A DNA stretch of 64,000 nucleotides from Phaeotremella fagi (taxonomy: Eukaryota > Basidiomycota > Tremellomycetes > Tremellales > Phaeotremellaceae). Below are positions 22,498-31,935 of this stretch, one piece after another (within the stretch, counting starts at the first letter, position 1; every line of letters starts with the position of its first letter). The notes beneath the pieces were generated by a model. The model searched no databases. It was given only the letters and a program-made list of their open reading frames with translations, and was not told the origin of the DNA. The stretch is from assembly GCA_001599715.1 (NCBI GenBank), contig BCHU01000015.1, positions 124,001 through 188,000 of the forward strand. Reading direction: 5' to 3'. The translations under genes were made by a program, and so were the position numbers.

Positions 22498-23376
22498 CTA
22501 TCGGTAACGACGGAGAGAAAGAGTGTTGTGTCTCTTCCAAGTACTTCTTCCTGGTTGATGGTTGTGTCTGGCACCTTTACCGAGACCTCTGTTGGCCTTA
22601 CCCTCAGCAGTAAGACCACGGGATTCACGATGTTTGTGGACTGGGTTGGCGATCCAGTTGATACGAGCGTCGTTACGGATGGCTTTGTGGTTGGGGCTAA
22701 ATAATGAAACGATATCAACTTTTTTGGCCTTTTTTGCGTTTTTTTTGGCCGACGATGATGACTTACTCGACAAGAATGACTTCGTAGTACTTGTATACAC
22801 CGTCTGCGTTGACCCAGTAAGAGTTGAGACTAGTAGAGAGTCAGTAAAAGCAATGAAAACAATTTTAGAAATTTCCGAAAAATCGTTAAAATGCCAAAAA
22901 TCGTAAAAATACACTTACACTCGCAAGTTGCCACAACGTCTACCAACACGTTCTTCAGCAGTTGATCTCAAACCACGTTGAGCTTTCAAGTGGATACCAC
23001 TGGAGAAAGATTTGTGTCAGCACAAGAATTTGTGTAAAATTTGGTGTCGGTTGGACTCACGCTCTGACTGGTTTACCAAAGTTGGCACCCTTCTTAACGG
23101 CCTTCTTTCTGTCACCCTTGACGACTCTAACTCTGTAGATAACATAACCTTGTTTAGCTTTGTAACCTAATCTACGAGCCTTGTCTGGACGAGATGGTCT
23201 TGAAGCTCTGTGGATAACAGGGAGTTGACGGTATTCCCCTAAAACCAACGATTTAGTGTTCGTTTTCTGGTTGATTGAAGACTCGACCACTCACAACATC
23301 TAACACGACTGAGGAAAGAGAGCAAATCAGATTGCTTCTTCTTGTAAAGCTCGGCGATGTATTTGTAACCACCCAT
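22498..23376 (-). CDS. RPL15: 60S ribosomal protein eL15
   Basis: Five exons (23376-23295, 23238-23061, 22999-22919, 22829-22767, 22696-22498) encode 200 residues matching eL15 end to end: [83 protein letters not shown], and [20 protein letters not shown] with a basic C-terminus. It is a core component of the large ribosomal subunit that binds 23S-like rRNA domain surfaces. The ATG chosen gives the universal MGxYKY start. An upstream ATG at 23667 can be spliced in frame by a 273-nt intron (23651-23379) and would add six residues; I treat that as a probable 5'UTR intron. Head-to-head with uL11. Confidence 0.95.
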
Positions 23377-23816
23377 TTCTAGAATGTTAAGTCAGTTCAA
23401 ACGATCCAATCAAAATTTTAGTTCCTCGTATTGATCCTTCCTCCCAAGGTCTTCCAAACATGTTTTCCCTTATTGATGAGATCCAAAACCATCTCCAACA
23501 TCGTACTTCCATCCTATATGATTGATAGACAAATCGATGATACTCACTGTTTGATGTTTTTTTGTTGATAGATGAAGAAGAATTTAATGCTGATGGATCA
23601 GATGTCCTATTAGAGGCTGAGGGCAGTTTCGACGGGATCAAAATGACTCACGTGTTTTTTGTCGCATTGCTAAAATAATCACACGGAGAATTACGGGATT
23701 AGATTATTTTTGTCGACGTGAGTTTCGGTGTTCTTATATCCGATGCATCTGTGCACCAAATGACCGCCACAAGGTGAATTCTGTTTTTATATGTATCATA
23801 ACACCGAAGCAATCAC

Positions 23817-23827
23817 TGTACGGGTGC
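23817..23827 (+). promoter_or_regulatory. Rap1-like motif in shared ribosomal-protein promoter
   Basis: TGTACGGGTGC is the reverse complement of GCACCCGTACA, close to the Rap1 consensus known from budding-yeast ribosomal protein promoters. It sits 71 bases before the uL11 ATG, in the space between divergent eL15 and uL11. Whether Rap1 does this job in basidiomycetes is not established, so the resemblance may be coincidental. Confidence 0.3.
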
Positions 23828-23897
23828 TACTAATTTTATAGTGGTAGTTAATAGACTTCACTTTACTCAACACCACCACATCAACAATAAATCTAAA

Positions 23898-24743
23898 ATG
23901 CCTCCCAAGCTCGACCCAAACGAAGTCAAGGTTAGTACAAGGATCCTTATGGTTATTGGATCATGGAGACATAGGATAGGATGGAATTGATGGTTAAGGG
24001 GATGTATCTAAACGGAAGGAGAAGTTGGATGTGGTGGTTCAGCTATTGAAGGAGTTGATACCGGTCGGAACATTGAGAGGGATCATCAACCAAATACTCA
24101 TACTAACACCCCCCATAGATCATCTACCTCAGAGCAACAGGTGGTGAAGTCGGTGCTTCTTCAGCCTTAGCACCTAAAATCGGTCCTCTCGGTCTTGTAC
24201 GTCCAACTCACTTCAATCCATTAATCAAATAAATCTAACCCACACTCCCCTAGTCACCAAAGAAAGTCGGAGAAGATATCGCTAAAGCTACAGGAGATTG
24301 GAAAGGTTTACGTGTCACTGTTCAACTTACCATCCAAAATCGTCAAGCTGCCGTTTCAGTCGTTCCTTCCGCATCATCTTTAGTTATTAAAGCACTCAAG
24401 GGTGGGTTAAGGTTTTAATTATTTTGAGAGTGGGTTACTGATAGGTTTCGATAGAACCACCAAGAGACAGAAAGAAGGAGAAGAACATTAAACATTCCGG
24501 TAACGTCTCATTAGACGCTATCTACGATGTAGGTCATGTCTTACTTCATAAGTGTATGATACTAATCAAAACCCCCAGGTCGCTCGTAAAATGGCCCACA
24601 AATCATTCTCAAAAACTTTAGCTGGTGGTGTTAAAGAAATCCTCGGTACCGCTCAATCAGTCGGTTGCACCGTTGACGGTAGACCAGCTCATGATATTAT
24701 CGAAGCTATTGATGATGGAGAGATTGTCGTTCCAGATGAATAG
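23898..24743 (+). CDS. RPL12: 60S ribosomal protein uL11
   Basis: Five exons (23898-23930, 24119-24196, 24254-24401, 24455-24528, 24579-24743) give 165 residues, the usual eukaryotic length. The protein reads [50 protein letters not shown], the RNA-binding C-terminal domain with [18 protein letters not shown], and [18 protein letters not shown]. uL11 forms the base of the ribosomal P stalk and organises the GTPase-associated centre. The first intron (188 nt) comes after only 11 codons, as is common for ribosomal protein genes of intron-rich fungi. The five junctions all keep frame. Confidence 0.96.
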
Positions 24744-24833
24744 ATATTTTCAAAGTGGGATACTGTGTATGATAGGGTTTTTATGCATTTCATGCATTAA
24801 TGCAGACGACGCACGCGTTCATAAAAATTCATT

Positions 24834-25704
24834 CTAGTCAGAAGCAATATCGTCAGGATCAATTTCACCTTCGCTATCGTCTGTAGGTTATCAGTATGGT
24901 TCAGGGTACGTTGGCGTACCATCAACAACATCACCACTCGCAGCAACCATAGATTCAGCTTCTGAACGACGTAACGCAGCTCTAACCTTTGAATCGTCAG
25001 ATTCAGGATCATCACCGTCCGAAGGAGGAATCAAATCGATCGGTCGTTGATTATATCGGTTTTTGATTCTTCCATTAGCACTGACACAAGGTGTGAATAC
25101 GTACAAAGTATCAGCACCAGCTTCGAGTAACGATTCAACTGATCCCAATCAGTATATTTGGTCAAAACTTAGAACACACCTAAGAACAATCTTAATCCCT
25201 CGTGTTCCTCCCATCTATTCTTAACTGCAATGTGTAAAGGTGTATCCCCACCCAACCTATTTCTGATATCTACATCACAAGTTTCGTGACAAAGTATAGA
25301 TTCGAGTACTGACGTGGAAGCGTTTTGAATCCTATTCAAGTGTTGTTGTTAATCAGTTGTTATCGATCCGTATGGAAAGGGACATACGCATAATGCAGTG
25401 CTACGTGTTAAAATCAATCCAACTTTCGTGACGACTTACCAGTGTTTCCTAATCTACCTATTTAGCGATGTACGGACAAAGAAAGACTTACCCGTCGACA
25501 CCGTTGATATCCTCCAGATCATTTAGGGCGTCCTCCAACAACTCGTCGTTATCAGATTTAGCAGCTGCTAGCAATCTCTCGTCTGGGGTTGTCATCAGCG
25601 ACTGGCGAAGACGTGGACGTGGACGTACTGGCTGAAGCACCTTTCTCTTCTTCCTCTTCCTCTGGTGGTGGGGGTGGTGGTGCAGCTCTTGGTGGTGGTG
25701 GCAT
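24834..25704 (-). CDS. Ankyrin-repeat protein, Yar1-like
   Basis: Best model has seven exons (25704-25629, 25582-25492, 25453-25440, 25400-25388, 25331-25180, 25138-24920, 24880-24834), 203 residues. Ankyrin consensus is visible after assembly: INGVDGLGNTALHYA, then RNRLGGDTPLHIAVKNRWE and VESLLEAGADTLYV, followed by an acidic tail. Two exons are only 14 and 13 nt, yet both are required to form the GNTALHYA repeat motif. Yeast Yar1 (200 aa, two ankyrin repeats) chaperones ribosomal protein uS3; here the similarity in size and layout is my basis for the name. An alternative start at 25595 (MTTPDERLLAAAK) avoids the first intron and drops the Pro/Glu-rich N-terminus. It converges on uL11 with only 90 bases between stops. 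Confidence 0.75.
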
Positions 25705-26097
25705 TGTCTGAACGAGGTTGATGTTATCAAGACGGTCTTCGTTGTCGTCGTTATCTCGTTGTTGCTTCAGTTGGGTTGGTGCCCCGTACAACTGTGGGTT
25801 CAATGCGTCCTGGTTGTGGCAATTTTGGCGAAGTAGAGATTAGTACCTTTACTCGTGCATTATGTCTACTGATTCTGTAGTAATTAAGGAATTCAAGTGC
25901 TTGACATCGTTCAATCGAAGTTAAGTACAAGTACACAGAGATTCATTTGTCTTTAGTACAGTTTGACAGCTGTGCTTGCAGTGCAGTTATCAATCGAACA
26001 ACTCTCATTCATAAAAACACACTCGAGTACAGACTTCTCAAACTACTTATCACTTTATCTCCACTACGACTAACTATACGAATGCGAGCTCTAACCC
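25705..26097. other. Intergenic region
   Basis: About 390 bases upstream of the leftward ankyrin gene and downstream of the leftward Gly-rich gene. No feature recognised. Confidence 0.3.
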
Positions 26098-26562
26098 CTA
26101 CTCTTCAGCATCGGATGCAGAGACCTCGACGAGCCCATCCTCACTCTCAGTATCTTTGTCTCTTTTCTCTGTGGTATCCCCTTCGAAAGATTGACTTTGA
26201 ACTTCGGTAGAGGTAGCCTCTTTAACAGACTCTTGAGAATCATTGATCGTAGTATCCCCATCATCCCGAATGTAAACGTCGCCACCCCAACCTGAACCAC
26301 CTTGAGCATATGTTGTACCGTCCTCATCACGATGATATGATCCACCAGAACCTCCACCACCAGTTGCGATCCCATAGGCAGTACCAGAGATATTGGAGGC
26401 CGTACCACCAGTACCGGAACCTCCTTCGACGTGATACTTGCCATCGGCAGTAATATAGGCTGAACCACCCACTCCACTACCAGCTTGATAGAAGGTTCTT
26501 TGAGATGTTGGGTCGTCTTTGGTATTATCCTTATTTGTGGTCTTTGAATCGTCGTTTGACAT
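26098..26562 (-). CDS. Gly-rich repeat protein, 154 aa
   Basis: Single exon, clean ATG. After a hydrophilic Asp/Lys/Thr-rich N-terminus come four imperfect repeats of about 20-25 residues, each with a GGSGxGG block followed by a short aromatic strand: AGSGVGGSAYITADGKY, EGGSGTGGTASNISGTAYG, GGGGSGGSYHRDEDGTTY, QGGSGWGGDVYIRDDG. The C-terminus is acidic (SEDGLVEVSASDAEE). No signal peptide, so probably intracellular. The periodic Gly blocks with alternating Tyr and Asp suggest a repetitive beta structure or a low-complexity phase-separating region. I do not recognise a family. Confidence 0.6.
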   Translation of the reverse strand: MSNDDSKTTNKDNTKDDPTSQRTFYQAGSGVGGSAYITADGKYHVEGGSGTGGTASNISGTAYGIATGGGGSGGSYHRDEDGTTYAQGGSGWGGDVYIRDDGDTTINDSQESVKEATSTEVQSQSFEGDTTEKRDKDTESEDGLVEVSASDAEE

Positions 26563-27352
26563 CCTTGTATTTTATAACTCTAATAGATTGATTTCTTGGA
26601 AATTGATATTGAAAGAGGAAGAAAGAAGGGAAATAGGAAAGAACTCTTGGTGCACTATAAGTGAGATTGGGGAGTGAAATAGACTCGATTTGGACTTCTA
26701 GTCGAAGACAGCTTGAAAGGATCTATTTAGAGCTTCAATCCCAGAAGACTAGTGTGTCTAGATGACTATTGAGAGGTGGGGCTGATTGCAGAGTGAATAC
26801 AAAGATTTGGGCTTCCATAGCGACTTCTAGTAGAACCTCTTGAAAAGCTTTATTTGGCAGTCGAATGAGAGGACTAGCTAAAGTCTGGAGTCTTTGATTA
26901 CTAGCTCCAAGACTGGATATGGGTTTTGTGGAGCCAAAACAAAGACAACAGCTTGCATCTTTGATATGTATGAATGGTGTTAAAACCTCACGTAGGGTGT
27001 CTGGACGAAGAACACAGAATGAGACTGTATTCAGAAGAGGTGGCAGTTTTCAGATTGACAGGATACTCTGGTGTAGTAGCCAAATCCACAGTCATCGCCG
27101 TTTTGTTACCTTATTGTACCAGTAATGTGGTGACATGAGCGCTTTCTTGACCCAGAGTCCTACCAAAAGATCATTGATACGGTTTTAATGTACGAGTAGT
27201 ACAGTACTCTGTACAGGAGAATGCCACGGGTGTATCGATGCGGGGCTCCATGATCAACGTCATCGCACTACAACATCCGTTCTTACATATTCTTCTTCTT
27301 CTTCTTCTTATTCTTCTTCTTCTTCTTTCTCTTCTACATCCATATCCTAACA
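26563..27352. other. Divergent intergenic region with pyrimidine leader
   Basis: About 790 bases between divergent genes. Apart from a TTC/CTT microsatellite just before the dehydrogenase ATG, nothing stands out; short open frames lack coding character. Confidence 0.35.
27290..27327 (+). repeat. TTC/CTT microsatellite in 5' leader
   Basis: An almost pure run of TTC triplets with one interruption (TTATTC), ending about 25 bases before the dehydrogenase start codon. Pyrimidine-rich leaders at transcription starts are common in fungi, so it may mark the promoter/start region. Confidence 0.6.
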
Positions 27353-29082
27353 ATGTCCCATCACGCCCATTTCGAACAAAAGACTCCCCCAGTCGTCAAA
27401 GCTGATCTCCCTCCGGATAACATAGAAGGAACGACTACCCCAGGTGACAAGGAGATTCCAATTCCTTTTTCCAGGTTAGTCCACGTCCCCATCTTCGTCT
27501 TTCGATCTCATCATCTAACTCATTCTTTTCATGTAGACCATCAACTCCTGAACCCGCTCATGTAAGTCACTGAAAATTCTCACCACTAACATCCTAGGAT
27601 CAATTGGCCTTCGTAGGTCTCGGAGCGATGGGTAAAAGAATGGCTGTAAACCTCGCCAGACATCTCGCTAAAGAACATCAGGTACTTCATATCGTTTTCA
27701 CATCGATCGAAATACTGAATCAGACTCGTAGCCCCCACTCATCGTCTATAACAGATCAGAAAAAGGTTTAAACGCTTTCAAAACCTACGCAACGACTAAA
27801 GAATTACCAGAGTCCACTTATAAGATTGTCAAGGATTTGAAGGAAATCGGGAAATCGTATGTCCCCAATAGCAATCATTTGTTGACGTTTGACCGTAGGG
27901 CCGATTTGATTTTGACATCTTTAGGTTCTGATGAAGCTGTTGAGGAGGTTTATGAAAAGTTGTTCACTGGTCAGGAAGTATGTTTTTATATCACTCTCGA
28001 TGGTGTTTCTCTTGTTGACGTATATGACAGTACGCCGAAGGTAAAGGTGATGGATTGGTTCCAGGTGGACGTGGTAAAACTACCATCTTCGTCGATACAT
28101 CCACCGTAAGTTTATTTCCTTTCTCGCCGAATATAAACCAAAACTAACGTACCGACGAAGATCTACCCAGCAACAGCGGGTAAACTCGAACGTCTAGCTT
28201 CATCAAAACCATGTCGAGCTTTCCTCTCCTGTCCAGTGTTCGGTATCCCAGCAGCAGCCGAACCTGCCAATTTGATTCTCGCTATCTCAGGAGATTATTT
28301 CGCAAAGAAACATGCTGCACATGCTTTGGTCCCGGCTATTGGGAAGAAAATTATGGATTTGGGAAGTAACGTAGAAAGGGCCATGGCGTTCAAGTGGGTA
28401 CAACCTCCAGCTATCGTAGTGCTCAAAATACTAATCCGCTGTGTAGACTGGTTGGAAATTCACTTGAATTAGGGTTCATCGAACTTCTCTCCGAATGTTT
28501 CACGCTCTGTGAACAGACCGGTGTTGGATCAGAAAAACTACTAGAATTGATTCAAGAACAACATTCTTCCCCTACTCTTATACGTTATTCAAAACGAATC
28601 ACTAGGAATCAATTTGATTCGGAGGGCGGTTTCAATTTGGGTGGGGGGTTGATTGATGCCAAGTGGGTTTTGGGATTTTATGTGGTTTCGAGGAGAGTCT
28701 TACTCATTGGACGTTTAGACATATTAGACAGTTGGCTGATAATCATAACGTCCCGATGCCGACTATGGATGGTAAGTAAAGTTCAACTAAATTTGAATAG
28801 ATATTAACTTTGAACCTGTATTCCCTCTCCATTGAATTTTAGTCGTAAGTCCATCAAACCTTCTGATTACTCTTTCAAATAGACTAATAAACATCTAGGC
28901 ACATCAACATATGATCTCCGCTAGAGCTCACGGCGCTGAAAGTATGGATTGGACAGCGTTGGTCGGTGGTCAAAGAATCGCCGCTGGTTTGGAACCTTTT
29001 GCTGGAAGGGTGGGTTTGAGTTTATGAACTATTATTGATATCAACCCCTTAGGTGCAATTGGAACGTTACGAAGGTCCTTAG
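27353..29082 (+). CDS. Beta-hydroxyacid dehydrogenase (3-hydroxyisobutyrate dehydrogenase-like)
   Basis: Twelve exons (27353-27474, 27537-27561, 27598-27681, 27732-27856, 27899-27977, 28031-28105, 28161-28393, 28447-28662, 28719-28771, 28843-28844, 28899-29009, 29053-29082) encode 384 residues. The NAD(P)-binding motif AFVGLGAMGKRMAVNLA (about residue 53) is followed by ADLILTSLGSDEAV, FVDTSTIYPATAGKL and the substrate-site GCPVFGxP-like LSCPVFGIPAAAEPA, then the helical C-terminal dimer domain with KLVGNSLELGFIELLSE and VAHQHMISARAHGAE. The conserved catalytic Lys of the family should be in the KLVGNS helix. Oxidises a short beta-hydroxyacid; mitochondrial targeting is not obvious. One predicted exon is just two nucleotides (TC), needed to make the Val of DVAHQHM. 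Confidence 0.88.
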
Positions 29083-29721
29083 TTTACGATGTTTCATGGG
29101 TTTCGCAGCGTGTTTTTCTGTATACTCCAGTCTGATGATTAGTCTGAAAAGTTTTGATCAACGGATTTCGAGCCAGCTGGAACTTCTGACGTGTTTATTG
29201 ATTCAGTTATCCAAGTCGATCTCTCTTCTGAACGATATTACTAACCTTCGGCAGTCAATCTTTGATCTCAATATCCTTCAACGGATCAAGCCAAGCCAAG
29301 CACCTAAAAGTCACCACTTCAAGTTGAACCTACAGGATTTCTCTGACATTAACCACGGTGGTGGCATTTTAATTCTGGGAGTTGACTGGACCCCGCACAG
29401 ACCTTTTAGTGGAATCCAACACTATCTACTAACTTTTGATGTTGATCTTTTACTTCTGCTTTTGACTTTATTTTAGAGTAGTGGAGATGCTGGATCAAGC
29501 TAATTTTGACGTTGTCATTGCTGTTTTCGATCATTTCGCTAAGGTGGGTACTGTCCTTGGTTTAGGCAGTGGAGTTGAGCAAACTGCTTTACTGTACGTG
29601 GGAGGTTATCGACTTCGATTTTATATTTCATGATATACCTGTAGATGAAAGACATGATACTGATAGATTATATATCGAGTGCGATGGGTTGAATATGTGA
29701 CCATATGACCACACGAATACA
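29083..29721. other. Intergenic region between convergent genes
   Basis: About 640 bases, longer than expected for convergent genes. A + frame (29096-29476) lacks coding character. A short stretch near 29473-29543, flanked by TTTTAG and GTGGGT, reads VVEMLDQANFDVVIAVFDHF and might be an isolated or decayed exon. No complete gene can be built. Confidence 0.3.
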
Positions 29722-31595
29722 TCAAATACTACATTGAAGTTCGACCGGGACCCTACTCAAAATCTTCAAAGCCTCGACAACAACCTCAGTCATTCTCAGA
29801 ACAGCTTCATCTTCTCCCTTCAGTCCCATCAATTGAAGACCAATCGGCATACCATCAAAGAGATCAGGATCGTCTATGATATCTGTCAACAATGTGTGCA
29901 GAGGGTTTCACTTACATCTTTCATGATTGAGTCTATCCCAATCCGACAAGAAGTTCTGACGCGAGATGGATTTATCAATTTCTGCGTTAACTTTTGTAAC
30001 TGGGAAAGTTGTTGTTGGATAATCGCAAATATTGGAGATTGCCTTTCATCAGTTCCGCAACCGTACATGGACTTACCGTATAAAAGACATATTCAGCATC
30101 TCCATGTCTGAAAGAAGGATAAGGCGAAACAGGTGAGATAATACCGTCAACCGGTCGACCCGTGGGAGTAAACCTTGAAGTCGCCTGCCAAGCGTCAAGC
30201 TGTCTACCAATCCAAAGTTTACGTCTAGTCACTAGATCCCACCATTCAAGTACAGATTTTGGTTTGGGGAAATTACCATTCAAAGTCCCAGCCAAAACTG
30301 GTTCACCACTGAGTTCACATTGTCTTTTGACATCTTGACAACCGTCTGCACCTAGCATTGATAGGTAGATCTCATTACCGATGTTTGCATCTGGGAACGA
30401 AATATCGATGACTGTATGACCAGCTTTCAGGATAGCTTCTTTGACTTGATTCATTGCTCTTTGGTAAGGTGGATTTGGGATAACATGACCGTTATCCCAC
30501 CACAGTCCGAAACAGAGTGAATCACCTCTACCGTGATCAGCTAGTTCGTAGTTACTTTGATTCCAGGGCATTCGTAATGCTAGAGGATCGTTTAACCACG
30601 GTTGTTTCTCTAGGACTGCCTGAAAGAAGATTCTTAGACCTTGCACCGAGGGTGATAGTGGACCTAGACATGATGCGTTGGATTCCTGACCTTGTTGACT
30701 GTTATGCGAACCGCCGTCTGGCTTCGATTTAGTTACGATCAAGTCAAATTCTTGGAACTTACAGGGTATACGATTACTTGTCGGTCTGAAGCCGTATAAG
30801 CCGTTGAATGCAGCTGGCATTCTAAGTAACGTCAGATATCGATTCGGAGAAGAAACATACCTTATACTACCACCTAAATCTGATCCCACACCCAAAGGCG
30901 AACCTTTCAGAGCTATCAAACCACCTTCACCACCACTCGAACCACCAACGCACAAAGATCGATTGAACGGACTAACCGTCCTGCCAAAAAGATTATTCAC
31001 CGTATCAGATGATAAGAGAGCTTGACTGAGATTAGTATACAGATACAAAACTGCACCCTGATCCTCTAAAATCTTCGTAAGAACTGAATCTTGGTTCGAA
31101 ATTCGATTGGTCCATCCTACATAACCCATGTTCATTTCAACTCCCTTCACATCGATCTGGTTCTTCAAGGAGATAGGTAAGCCGTGTAGAGCACCTACAG
31201 GTCCTTTCGTTGCGAGATGATCATCTAGATATTTGGCTCTTTCAATCGCTTTCTCGAAGAACACATCGCAAAGGCAGTTGATAAGATTATGAGCGATCAC
31301 CGCTCGACAGATGAAAGCGTCCTTAAGGAAGGTAAACATTGATCAATAATGAATCATAACTCACTGTAACTTCAACTGAAGAAAGTTCAGCTCGAGCTAG
31401 TCTCTCCAATAGAATCTCTGGTGGTAAATTGGTGATTTCAATTTTTCGTGGCGTCAAAACCTTCTCCAAAGGTAGCTTCACAACATTCTTCAATCCTTTA
31501 GCAACACTTGGTATGGTTTGACCATAATTGGAAATGTCATCTTTTACTTGTTGACGTTTTAGTTGAGCGATTCTCTCCCAAGATTCAATAGTCAT
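29722..31595 (-). CDS. Amidase (amidase-signature family, acetamidase-like)
   Basis: Six exons (31595-31365, 31321-30861, 30821-30763, 30717-30077, 30042-29916, 29873-29722) encode 556 residues, the normal length for fungal acetamidases and fatty-acid-amide-type amidases. The catalytic Ser-cisSer-Lys triad is visible: LHGLPISLKNQ (Lys130), GGSSGGEGG (Ser205) and GVGSDLGGSIR (Ser229). Later motifs include GLYGFRPTSNRIP, and DYPTTTFPVTKV and DGMPIGLQLMG near the end. The enzyme hydrolyses a small carboxamide to acid plus ammonia in the cytosol. Introns 2 (39 nt, no stop) and 4 (34 nt) were set by matching the family motifs. It shares a 340-bp promoter region with the DUR3-type transporter, suggesting a common nitrogen control. 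Substrate unknown. Confidence 0.92.
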
Positions 31596-31935
31596 CTTCT
31601 TGAGTGTTTGGCGACGATTGGAGCTCGTTTTTAACTAAATTGGGGTCACTAGCCAACCCTAACGGATTGATAGCGGAACTGCCACTCATGTGACTGACCC
31701 GAACAATTACTGAATAGGGTAGTAAACAATAACATAGATAAGAGCCTTTCAAGTGTTCTTCGAACAACGGAATCGCTTAGGAATGATAGAAAACGACTGT
31801 AGTCTTCGGAAACACTCAGGACACGGAATCGCTGTTCTTTCACGAAAACAATTCGTCAAATGATCTCCAGAATGTTAGATATATAATCTAGTCCACCGTA
31901 GTCTTGTACTCCTCACTCAACTTCACTTCCTCAAC
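31596..31935. promoter_or_regulatory. Bidirectional amidase/urea-transporter promoter with GATA motifs
   Basis: The 340 bases between the two divergent start codons contain GATAAG (31737-31742) and GATAG at 31669-31673 and 31785-31789. GATAAG is the core bound by fungal GATA factors of nitrogen catabolite control (AreA/Gat1 type). Such hexamers are frequent by chance, so the functional call is an inference from the genes on both sides. Confidence 0.4.

Noticed and set aside
22562..22906. + strand frame across the eL15 gene
   Set aside because: It is antisense to conserved eL15 exons and crosses their introns; composition has no protein character.
23379..23651. Long eL15 leader intron considered as snoRNA host
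   Set aside because: No convincing C/D (RTGATGA...CTGA) or H/ACA pattern could be found by eye.
29096..29476. 126-codon + frame after the dehydrogenase gene
   Set aside because: No motif, starts inside the 3' flank of the preceding gene, and codon pattern looks random.
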